From positions 1 to 7,615 of the forward strand of contig JAGARS010000160.1 of assembly GCA_017622155.1 (NCBI GenBank): DNA of 7,615 bases. The letters are read 5' to 3'. Position 1 is the stretch's first letter; every line of letters starts with the position of its first letter. This DNA comes from Peptococcaceae bacterium (GTDB taxonomy: Bacteria; Bacillota; Peptococcia; Peptococcales; Peptococcaceae). The translations under genes were made by a program, and so were the position numbers. This document shows, piece after piece, positions 1 to 5,619 of this stretch. A model generated the notes under the pieces. It saw only the letters and a list, made by a program, of their open reading frames with translations. It did not search any database and had not been told where the DNA came from.

Positions 1-2
1 GG

Positions 3-449
3 ATTCCGGGGGAAAATGTATTTATTGCAGAAAACGGCAGTGTGATTGATCTCAATCAGTAACATGGCGAGATTGCCGGCAAAGTAACAGCGGGCCGCAC
101 ATTGATTGATGGTCTGGGTGTTGGTGATGTAGGTAACATTGTATTGCGCGATCGTAAGCAGCTGTCGCAGGACGGGATTGTTATCGTTGTAGTGACACTG
201 GACCGAGACAACCGCATAATTGCTGCAGGGCCTGATATTGTATCTCGCGGCTTTGTATATGTACGCGAAGCCGATGAATTGATGAACGGTGCCAGAGAAC
301 GTGTTGAACAGACACTGGAAAAATATCTGGAACGCAATATTGTAGACTGGTCCAGCTTAAAAACCGGTTTGCGCGATTCTTTGAGCAAATATTTATACGA
401 AAAGACAAAACGTCGTCCGATGATTTTACCAATCATTCAGGAAGTTTAA
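3..449 (+). pseudogene. rnj: Ribonuclease J, 3' end of gene, frame interrupted by an in-frame TAA
   Basis: The frame beginning at base 3 reads like the late beta-CASP and C-terminal part of ribonuclease J, the metal-dependent endo- and 5' exonuclease of mRNA decay and rRNA maturation in Bacillota. Recognisable blocks are VFIAENGSVIDL before the stop, then HGEIAGKV, DGLGVGDVGNIVLRDRK, IVVVTLD and GPDIVSRGFVYVREADELM after it. The catalytic HxHxDH motif would lie upstream, outside the window. A TAA at 60-62 interrupts the frame between NQ and HGEIAGKV; the frame is identical on both sides, so this is a single-codon nonsense change (for example CAA to TAA) and not a frameshift. After it, 128 codons run to the true stop at 447-449. 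It could be a real truncation or a sequencing error. The family call is confident; the pseudogene status is not, because RNase J is usually important for growth. Confidence 0.75.
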
Positions 450-480
450 GTAAATAATTGAATCAAACATAAAGCCATTG

Positions 481-508
481 GCTCTCTCGATGCTTCGAGG
501 GAGCTTTT
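481..508 (+). terminator. Intrinsic terminator after ribonuclease J
   Basis: A 10-bp stem, GCTCTCTCGA (481-490) with TCGAGGGAGC (495-504), contains one U-G wobble and a four-base loop (TGCT). It is followed directly by TTTT and a T-rich stretch. It lies 31 bases after the RNase J stop and separates that gene from the potD-like gene. Confidence 0.85.
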
Positions 509-533
509 GCTGTTTCCGGTGTCGTTTTCTGTA

Positions 534-562
534 TTGTATTTCCTTTCAAACTATGGTATATT
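534..562 (+). promoter_or_regulatory. Possible sigma-A promoter of the PotD-like gene
   Basis: A weak -35 (TTGTAT, 534-539) and a good -10 (TATATT, 557-562) are separated by 17 bases. The -10 is preceded by TGG, which fits an extended -10 (TGn) element that could offset the weak -35. It follows the RNase J terminator and would give a leader of roughly 60 bases. This rests on motif matching only. Confidence 0.45.
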
Positions 563-632
563 TCATATATCAATTCTGCCAATGTGTGGTACACAACGGA
601 CAGGCAAGTTTATCACAAAGGAGTGCTGTACA

Positions 633-1712
633 ATGAAGAAAAAAGTAGTTGCAGTATTAGTGACAGTTTTACTGCTGTTGACAGGATGCGGGAGTTCCGT
701 AAGTTCGGAAGAGGCCATTGCCAAATATGGCTCTGACACCTTGAAGGTGTACAATGTAGGGGAATACATAGACACGATGGTTATTTCCGACTTTGAACGT
801 GAATTTGGCGTAAAAGTAATCTATGAAGTATACGATTCCAATGAAATGATGTATACGAAAGTACAGGCCGGGGATGTATATGACATTCTGGTGCCGTCTG
901 ATTATATGATTCAGCGTCTGGTTGCAGAAGATGCTCTCATGGAGCTGGATTTGAGCAAAATTCCAAATATCGAGTTTTTAACGGATGAAGTGAAAAATCT
1001 GCCTTTTGACCCGGAAAATAAATATTCTGTACCGTATTTCTGGGGCAGTGTAGGGATTGTATATAATACGACTGTTGTTGATGAGGAAGACCTGAAACGT
1101 GAAGGCTGGGATATCTTAAAAGACCCAAAATATGCAGGGCGTATCTATATGTATGATTCGGAACGTGATGCATTTATGATAGCGTTTAAAGCACTGGGCT
1201 ATTCTATGAACACACAGAACATGGATGAAATTGAAGCGGCATATCAGTGGCTGATGGAGCAGAGAAATACCATGAATCCGGTATATGTGGGTGACGAAGT
1301 TATCGACGGTATGATTAACGGCAATAAAGACATGGCTATCGTATATAGCGGGGATGCTACCAACATTCTGCTGGAAAACGAAGAAATGAGCTTCTACATG
1401 CAGGATCAGGGCACAAACTTGTGGGTAGACTGTATGGTAATTCCGAAAAATGCAGAAAACCCATTGCTGGCGCATGAATTCATTAACTATATGCTGGAAT
1501 ATGATATTGCTTATACCAACAGTGAGTGGGTGTGCTATACCTCTCCGCACAAAGATGTGCTGGCTGATTTGAGCAGCATGGGCGGCTATTTTGAAGGAAA
1601 CATAGCATATTTACCGCGTCAGGGTTATGAAAAAGACGAAGTGTTTGAGGACAATCGTGTGCTGAAAGAAAAACTGACAGAGCTGTGGATTAAGGTAAAA
1701 GCAGGGGAATAA
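633..1712 (+). CDS. potD: PotD-type spermidine/putrescine-binding lipoprotein (ABC transporter substrate-binding protein)
   Basis: This 359-residue protein starts at ATG 633, chosen because an AAAGGAG ribosome binding site (617-623) precedes it and a lipoprotein signal starts there; an in-frame start at 507 would bury that signal. M-K-K-K, a hydrophobic core (residues 5-16) and the lipobox L-T-G-C (Cys19) predict lipid anchoring outside the membrane. Matches to the PotD/PotF family include VYNVGEYID (39-47), YDSNEMMYTK, YDILVPSDYMI, VPYFWGSVGIVYN, MYDSERDAF (from 173), the GDA segment and LWVDCMVIP with Trp264 and Asp266, corresponding to the substrate-box W-x-D. Such proteins deliver polyamines to a PotABC permease, but no potA, potB or potC lies beside it here. 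The usual YNWGEY motif has Val42 in place of Trp, an aromatic that normally packs on the polyamine, so substrate or affinity may differ. Family call firm; exact ligand inferred. Confidence 0.88.
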   Translation: MKKKVVAVLVTVLLLLTGCGSSVSSEEAIAKYGSDTLKVYNVGEYIDTMVISDFEREFGVKVIYEVYDSNEMMYTKVQAGDVYDILVPSDYMIQRLVAEDALMELDLSKIPNIEFLTDEVKNLPFDPENKYSVPYFWGSVGIVYNTTVVDEEDLKREGWDILKDPKYAGRIYMYDSERDAFMIAFKALGYSMNTQNMDEIEAAYQWLMEQRNTMNPVYVGDEVIDGMINGNKDMAIVYSGDATNILLENEEMSFYMQDQGTNLWVDCMVIPKNAENPLLAHEFINYMLEYDIAYTNSEWVCYTSPHKDVLADLSSMGGYFEGNIAYLPRQGYEKDEVFEDNRVLKEKLTELWIKVKAGE

Positions 1713-1755
1713 AACAGAAGCGGTATCGTTTGTGTGGAATTAGTTACAATTGCAG

Positions 1756-1780
1756 GATACAACAGGAGTTTTCCTGTATC
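1756..1780 (+). other. Small imperfect hairpin between the PotD-like gene and the ferredoxin
   Basis: ACAGGA (1762-1767) pairs with TCCTGT (1772-1777) around a GTTT loop. Three further pairs (1756-1758 with 1778-1780) form past a three-base bulge. No T-run follows, so it is a poor intrinsic terminator. It may be a weak end signal for the gene before it, or chance. Nothing else stands out in the 144-base gap except the promoter candidate just downstream. Confidence 0.25.
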
Positions 1781-1795
1781 GGGTAGAACTTTCTG

Positions 1796-1823
1796 TTTGA
1801 ATATTTTGGCTCAAGGGTATAAC
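1796..1823 (+). promoter_or_regulatory. Possible sigma-A promoter of the ferredoxin gene
   Basis: TATAAC (1818-1823) matches the -10 consensus at five of six bases. A -35-like TTTGAA or TTGAAT (1796-1802) lies 15-16 bases upstream, slightly short of the ideal 17. The predicted start of transcription would fall about 25-30 bases before the ferredoxin start codon. Motif evidence only. Confidence 0.4.
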
Positions 1824-1856
1824 AAAAGTGAAGAAATAAGAATGGGGGAAACAATC

Positions 1857-2054
1857 ATGGCAAGAAAATTAATGTTAGATTTACAGAAATGTCCGGCAAA
1901 CCATAGCTGCCCTGCAGTGAAAGTATGTCCGTACAATGCATTGTCGCAGGAAGACAGCAGCCATGCACCGGTGATTGATTACAATCTGTGTGTAGCATGT
2001 GGCGCATGTACCAGAGTGTGCGGCAAACAGGCATTGCAGATTGTAGAAGCATAA
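1857..2054 (+). CDS. Small ferredoxin-like 4Fe-4S protein with seven cysteines
   Basis: This is a 65-residue protein. ATG 1857 is preferred because a GGGGGA ribosome binding site (1844-1849) sits seven bases upstream; an in-frame ATG at 1842 overlaps that site. The C-terminal half carries a textbook iron-sulfur motif, C45-x2-C48-x2-C51-x3-C55, as in clostridial-type ferredoxins. The N-terminal half has only three cysteines in a stretched pattern, C12-x5-C18-x5-C24-P, where a two-cluster ferredoxin would have C-x2-C-x2-C-x3-C-P. Cys55 is followed by Gly in place of the usual Pro. One 4Fe-4S cluster, held by C45, C48, C51 and probably C24, is well supported; whether C12, C18 and C55 help hold a second cluster cannot be told. 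It probably acts as a cytoplasmic electron carrier, partner unknown. A strong terminator 10 bases downstream makes it a short transcript end. Confidence 0.85.
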   Translation: MARKLMLDLQKCPANHSCPAVKVCPYNALSQEDSSHAPVIDYNLCVACGACTRVCGKQALQIVEA

Positions 2055-2064
2055 ATGTAACGTG

Positions 2065-2104
2065 CTGCCGTATAATATGGATATCGTATTATACGGCAGT
2101 TTTT
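2065..2104 (+). terminator. Strong intrinsic terminator after the ferredoxin gene
   Basis: A perfect 13-bp inverted repeat, CTGCCGTATAATA (2065-2077) and TATTATACGGCAG (2087-2099), has a nine-base loop and is followed by TTTTT (2100-2104). It begins ten bases after the ferredoxin stop. The ribosome binding site of the next gene starts only five bases after the T-run, so that gene has no room for a separate promoter downstream of it. Confidence 0.93.
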
Positions 2105-2121
2105 GTATGGGGGCGTAAAGC

Positions 2122-3261
2122 ATGGACAAGAAATTATTTCGCAGCTATATGCTGCTCATTACCTTTGCGGTGGCATTGGTTTTGCTGCTTACAAAAATAG
2201 ATGTATTGATGAAGGGTGCAGGTGTGGCGCTTGGTTTGTTGAAACCTTTCTTTATAGGGTTTGCCATTGCCTTTGTGCTAAACATTCCGTATACAGCTAT
2301 TTTAAGCGCACTAAACCGCATGGATAAAAACCATAAACTGAAAAAGGCAAAAAATCCGATTGCGCTTATAGGTGCTTATGTGCTGTGTATGGGAATTATC
2401 GTGGGGATATTTGCTATCATCATTCCTGAACTGGCGCGGAGTATCAATAGCTTAATCAGTAACAGCGATAAATACATGGCAAATATTCAGAGCTTTCTCC
2501 TATGGCTGTCGCAGTTTGACTTTTCCTGGGTAGCGGAAATTGACTTTACGCAAATTCTGAACTCTTTAAAAGCTGAATTGACCACATTTGTAAACAAATC
2601 TTTGAATGCGCTGTCTACCATATTCCCGCAGCTGTTCAGTATGACAGCCAGTGTTATCAGCATTGTAGCCAACTTCTTTATTGCGGTTATTGTGTCCATT
2701 TATCTTTTGGTGAGCAAAGAAGACTTGTGCCGTCAGGTGAAAAAGCTGACTTATGCATTTCTGCCGCGCAGCTGGGCAGACGAGTGTGTAGACATTGCAC
2801 GGCTGAGCAGCCAATGCTTTACCAACTTTGTCACCGGGCAGCTGATGGAAGCTTGTATATTAGGCCTGCTGTGCTTTGTAGGGATGACCATTTTCCGTTT
2901 TGAATATGCATTCCTGATTAGTATGATGGTAGGTGTGTCAGCGATTATCCCTGTAGTAGGTGCCTTTATCGGTACCGTGCCGGGAGTACTCTTGCTGCTG
3001 TTTGTAGAACCAATGCAAGCAATCTGGTTTGTGGTGTTTATCGTAGTATTGCAGCAGATTGAAGGAAATCTGATTTATCCGAAGGTAGTGGGTGAATCGG
3101 TAGGCCTGCCTGCATTGTGGGTATTGATGGGTATCGTAGTAGGCGGCGGAGTAGGCGGCGTGTTAGGTATGCTTTTGGGTGTGCCTGTGTTTACCATAGC
3201 GTATAAACTGACCAGCCAGATTACCCATGACAGACTAAAACGCAAAGAGATTGAATTATAA
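2122..3261 (+). CDS. AI-2E / PerM family (formerly UPF0118) membrane transporter
   Basis: This 379-residue integral membrane protein has hydrophobic segments near residues 8-24, 34-56, 78-102, 166-197, 240-262, 263-294, 296-312 and 331-360. A long soluble stretch (about 103-165) follows the third segment. The C-terminal signature of the family is clear: an IEGNLIYPKVVGESVGLP block (313-330), then ALWVL and a glycine-rich GGGVGGVLGMLLGVP helix. Length and layout fit PF01594 proteins such as YtvI, YdbI and TqsA. Members have been linked to autoinducer-2 export, Na+(Li+)/H+ antiport or unknown transport, so the substrate should not be assumed. GGGGG (2109-2113) is the ribosome binding site. With a strong terminator immediately upstream and no visible promoter after it, expression probably depends on readthrough or on a start I cannot see. 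Family call firm; role open. Confidence 0.88.
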   Translation: MDKKLFRSYMLLITFAVALVLLLTKIDVLMKGAGVALGLLKPFFIGFAIAFVLNIPYTAILSALNRMDKNHKLKKAKNPIALIGAYVLCMGIIVGIFAIIIPELARSINSLISNSDKYMANIQSFLLWLSQFDFSWVAEIDFTQILNSLKAELTTFVNKSLNALSTIFPQLFSMTASVISIVANFFIAVIVSIYLLVSKEDLCRQVKKLTYAFLPRSWADECVDIARLSSQCFTNFVTGQLMEACILGLLCFVGMTIFRFEYAFLISMMVGVSAIIPVVGAFIGTVPGVLLLLFVEPMQAIWFVVFIVVLQQIEGNLIYPKVVGESVGLPALWVLMGIVVGGGVGGVLGMLLGVPVFTIAYKLTSQITHDRLKRKEIEL

Positions 3262-3270
3262 AAACCATGG

Positions 3271-3299
3271 TTGACAATTGTGGGACGTTTGTCTATAAT
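3271..3299 (+). promoter_or_regulatory. Perfect consensus sigma-A promoter of the leuA T-box unit
   Basis: TTGACA (3271-3276), a 17-base spacer and TATAAT (3294-3299) match the housekeeping promoter consensus at all twelve positions. It starts nine bases after the stop of the AI-2E family gene. Predicted transcription start is near 3306. Strong constitutive initiation fits a unit whose control lies downstream in a T-box attenuator. Confidence 0.93.
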
Positions 3300-3306
3300 G
3301 GATAGA

Positions 3307-3590
3307 AAGTTGCAAACAGAAAAAGCAAAGATAGGGAAGAGTAGTGTATGGAATACCTACAGAGAGCTGCCGGGTGGTGCGAGGCAGTGGTGATACATAT
3401 GTGAACTGGCCCCGGAGCTGTTACCCGAAGGACTGCTTAGTGTGGTTTGTGTAGGCGTAGCCGGTATTCCGCCGTTATGGAAATCAAGCGGGCGATCTGC
3501 ATCGGCTTATGCCAAGCTGTCGTCAAATAGAGTGGTACCGCGGAATGTTAGTCCTTTTCGTCTCTGTATAGAGATGAAAAGGGCTTTTTT
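3307..3590 (+). promoter_or_regulatory. T-box riboswitch leader, probably tRNA-Leu responsive
   Basis: The leader has the T-box hallmarks in order. Stem I contains GGGAAGAGTAG (K-turn side, about 3334-3344), a distal hairpin CTGCC/GGCAG (3367-3371, 3383-3387) whose loop holds GGTGCGAG, and the returning GGAGCTG (3414-3420). The antiterminator bulge reads AGAGTGGTACCGCGG (3529-3543), followed by a terminator. Uncharged tRNA pairs its anticodon with the specifier and its NCCA end with the bulge, allowing transcription of the downstream gene. After GTGAA the triplet CTG (3406-3408) sits where the specifier is expected and codes for leucine. The bulge UGGU (3533-3536) would pair with ACCA, matching the A discriminator of tRNA-Leu. 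Both agree with leuA downstream. T-box identity is very secure; the exact specifier position is inferred without a computed fold. Confidence 0.93.
3550..3590 (+). terminator. Regulated terminator of the leuA T-box leader
   Basis: A 16-bp stem (3550-3565 with 3570-3585) has two G-U wobbles and a GTAT loop, and leads into a T-run ending at 3590. It lies seven bases after the T-box sequence and 45 bases before the leuA start. It should form when tRNA-Leu is charged and be displaced by the antiterminator when it is not. Confidence 0.92.
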
Positions 3591-3634
3591 ATATTTATAC
3601 AGCAAAAAATACAGTACTGCAGGAGGTTTGTGCA

Positions 3635-5308
3635 ATGGAAGGATATCAGAAATATGAGCGTGCATATTTTATGCCGCCGGTAGAATGCAATGACTGGGTA
3701 AAGAAAGACTATATCGATAAAGCACCGAGATGGTGCAGTGTGGATTTGCGTGACGGCAACCAGGCACTGATTGAGCCGATGAGCCTGGACGAAAAACTGG
3801 AATTTTTCCAGCTGCTGCTGGACATTGGGTTCAAAGAAATTGAAGTGGGTTTTCCGGCTGCATCTGAGACAGAATATCAGTTTCTGCGCACTTTGATTGA
3901 CAACAACATGATTCCGGAAGATGTGACCATTCAGGTGCTGACACAGGCGCGTGAACATATCATTCGCAAAACATTTGAAGCCATTGACGGAGCACCGCAT
4001 GCAGTTGTGCATATGTATAATTCCACTTCTGTGAATCAGCGTGAACAGGTATTCCGCAAATCTCAAGAACAGGTCAAACAGATTGCCATTGAAGGCGCCA
4101 AGCTGCTGAATGAACTGGCTGCCGAAGTGAAAGGCGACGTGACATTTGAGTACAGCCCGGAAAGCTTTACCGGCACAGAGGTAGATTATGCGCTGGATGT
4201 ATGCAATGCCGTGCTGGATATCTGGCAGCCTCGCCCTGACCGCAAAATCATTATCAACCTGCCGGCTACCATCGAGACAAGCCTGCCCCATGTATATGCC
4301 AGTCAGGTAGAATATATGCATAAAAATCTGAAATATCGTGAAAACGTAATCATTTCCTTGCATCCGCACAACGACAGAGGTACCGGCGTAGCCGATGCAG
4401 AACTGGGGCTTTTAGCCGGTGCAGACCGTATTGAAGGTACCCTGTTCGGCAATGGGGAACGCACCGGTAATGTAGACGTGATTACACTGGCAATGAATAT
4501 GTTTGCCCATGGGGTAGATCCGGAACTGGATTTCCATGATATGAAACGCATCACAGAAGTATATGAGCGCGTGACACGGCTCAATGTATCTCCGCGTCAG
4601 CCATATGGCGGTGACCTGGTATTCAGTGCATTCTCCGGCTCTCATCAGGATGCTATTGCCAAAGGCATGAAATACCGCGAAGAAAAACAGCTTTCCACAT
4701 GGAGTGTGCCATATCTGCCAATCGACCCGCAGGATGTGGGCCGCACCTACGATTCTGATGTTATCCGTATCAACAGCCAGTCGGGCAAAGGCGGCGTAAG
4801 CTATATCCTGCAGCAGAATTTCGGTATTATGCTGCCAGATAAAATGAAAGAAGAAGTAGGCTATCTGGTGAAAGATGTATCCGACAAAGAACACAAAGAA
4901 CTGACACCGGAATGGATTTACAACATTTTAGAAACCAATTATATCAATGTAAAACCGCATTTCAAAGTGGACGAATTCCACTTCATGCCGAAACGCGACG
5001 ACAGCGGTATTTTTGCAGTTGTCACCATGACATTCCACGGCAATACACAAACCATTACTGCAGAGGGGAACGGGCGACTGGATGCCGTGAGCAAAGCGCT
5101 GAAACAGGGCTTAGGCTTCTCTTATGAATTGACCGACTATACAGAACATGCACTGTCCAGAGGGTCTTCCTCCAAGGCGATGTCTTATGTAGTCATTACC
5201 CAGAATGATAAAATGGTATGGGGCATCGGGCTGGATGAAGATATTATCGAATCTTCCATCGAAGCATTGTGTGCAGCTATCAATCGTCTGGATGTATGGG
5301 AACAGTAA
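3635..5308 (+). CDS. leuA: 2-isopropylmalate synthase, long form with C-terminal regulatory domain
   Basis: The 557-residue enzyme condenses acetyl-CoA with 2-oxoisovalerate to 2-isopropylmalate, the first committed step of leucine synthesis, in the cytoplasm. The start is fixed by AGGAGG (3621-3626) eight bases before ATG. The N-terminal TIM barrel (about 32-310) carries DLRDGNQAL (37-45, metal ligand Asp40), HPHNDRGTG with His243 and His245, and GNGERTGN (272-279), whose Asn279 has the spacing of the fourth active-site residue in the Mycobacterium tuberculosis enzyme. A linker follows, then a LeuA dimer/allosteric domain (about 425-555) that in this family binds leucine for feedback inhibition. 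Length and motifs fit the longer actinobacterial/fungal-like LeuA type better than the shorter E. coli type. It is expressed from a consensus promoter through a T-box and is closed by a terminator, so no leuB, leuC or leuD is co-transcribed here. Confidence 0.97.
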   Translation: MEGYQKYERAYFMPPVECNDWVKKDYIDKAPRWCSVDLRDGNQALIEPMSLDEKLEFFQLLLDIGFKEIEVGFPAASETEYQFLRTLIDNNMIPEDVTIQVLTQAREHIIRKTFEAIDGAPHAVVHMYNSTSVNQREQVFRKSQEQVKQIAIEGAKLLNELAAEVKGDVTFEYSPESFTGTEVDYALDVCNAVLDIWQPRPDRKIIINLPATIETSLPHVYASQVEYMHKNLKYRENVIISLHPHNDRGTGVADAELGLLAGADRIEGTLFGNGERTGNVDVITLAMNMFAHGVDPELDFHDMKRITEVYERVTRLNVSPRQPYGGDLVFSAFSGSHQDAIAKGMKYREEKQLSTWSVPYLPIDPQDVGRTYDSDVIRINSQSGKGGVSYILQQNFGIMLPDKMKEEVGYLVKDVSDKEHKELTPEWIYNILETNYINVKPHFKVDEFHFMPKRDDSGIFAVVTMTFHGNTQTITAEGNGRLDAVSKALKQGLGFSYELTDYTEHALSRGSSSKAMSYVVITQNDKMVWGIGLDEDIIESSIEALCAAINRLDVWEQ

Positions 5309-5320
5309 AATATTAAAAAG

Positions 5321-5351
5321 AAGAACTATCCTGCTTAGGGTAGTTCTTTTT
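5321..5351 (+). terminator. Intrinsic terminator after leuA
   Basis: AAGAACTATCC (5321-5331) pairs with GGGTAGTTCTT (5338-5348) as an 11-bp stem with one wobble and a six-base loop. The T-run continues to 5351. It starts 12 bases after the leuA stop, showing that leuA is the last gene of its transcript. Confidence 0.92.
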
Positions 5352-5394
5352 GTTTGTGCTATTCTGTGTGCTGATCTTTGCCTTTAATGTGGTA

Positions 5395-5616
5395 TTATTT
5401 TCCGTTAGGCGCGATATTTTTGCGTCTAACGGCTCTTTTTTTATCTTCTGGAGGGAGAATATCCTTTTGGGGTTCTTCTTTCGCTAAAAACACATTTTTT
5501 TCTTCTACATACTGTTTCCAGTCTTCTTTTTTCTTTTCATAGTCTATATGAAACTCTCTGCGCATAGAAACCAGATCATCTTCTTCATACGATTTCTTAT
5601 AATTCACCAGCTGCAT
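5395..5616 (-). CDS. Unrecognised small charged protein or 3' remnant of a larger gene
   Basis: A minus-strand frame gives 73 residues from ATG 5616 (a TTG lies one codon earlier). The sequence is rich in Lys, Glu, Tyr and Arg, with a likely helical stretch around SMRREFHIDYEKKKEDWKQY and a very basic end (KKRAVRRKN). I do not recognise a family. No Shine-Dalgarno-like sequence precedes the start. The same frame stays open upstream to 5694 with no ATG, GTG or TTG before 5619, and the extra codons read as plausible protein (RELKHTNLPYYPLMQ just before the start). Past a TAA at 5695-5697 the frame is open again to a TAA at 5800-5802. This suggests the tail of a decayed gene. Its last codons overlap a plus-strand hairpin, which weakens the case for a working gene. 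The pyrimidine-rich plus strand could also produce such a frame by chance. Confidence 0.35.
   Translation of the reverse strand: MQLVNYKKSYEEDDLVSMRREFHIDYEKKKEDWKQYVEEKNVFLAKEEPQKDILPPEDKKRAVRRKNIAPNGK
5402..5442 (+). terminator. Second hairpin terminator downstream of leuA
   Basis: CCGTTAGGCGC (5402-5412) and GCGTCTAACGG (5422-5432) form an 11-bp stem with one G-U pair and a nine-base loop. CTC and then seven T residues (5436-5442) follow on the plus strand. On the minus strand the stem is followed by AAAATAATACC, not a T-run, so it terminates rightward transcription. It may be a backup for the leuA terminator about 50 bases upstream, and it overlaps the end of the doubtful minus-strand frame. 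Confidence 0.65.
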
Positions 5617-5619
5617 CAA

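Noticed and set aside
102..449. A separate 115-residue protein starting at TTG 102
   Set aside because: It is simply the tail of ribonuclease J after the in-frame stop; no ribosome binding site precedes TTG 102.
507..632. Upstream in-frame extension of the PotD-like protein
   Set aside because: It would start inside the RNase J terminator and put 42 residues before a clean lipoprotein signal peptide; the AAAGGAG site before ATG 633 decides the start.
1116..1550. 144-codon minus-strand frame opposite the potD-like gene
   Set aside because: It is an antisense shadow of a secure coding region, with a Cys, His, Ile and Phe-rich composition and no domain.
2071..2076. TATAAT as a -10 element for the AI-2E family gene
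   Set aside because: It lies inside the perfect terminator stem and has no -35-like hexamer at 16-18 bases or TGn extension.
3442..3657. Plus-strand 71-codon frame in the leuA leader
   Set aside because: It runs through the T-box and its terminator and past the leuA ribosome binding site; the RNA structure explains this DNA better.
3548..4369. 273-codon open frame on the minus strand opposite leuA
   Set aside because: It lies antisense to the strongly supported leuA frame and the T-box terminator, is rich in Cys, His and Phe as expected from reading a coding strand backwards, and has no recognisable motif.
5205..5387. 60-codon plus-strand frame over the leuA end
   Set aside because: It overlaps leuA out of frame and crosses the leuA terminator, with no ribosome binding site.
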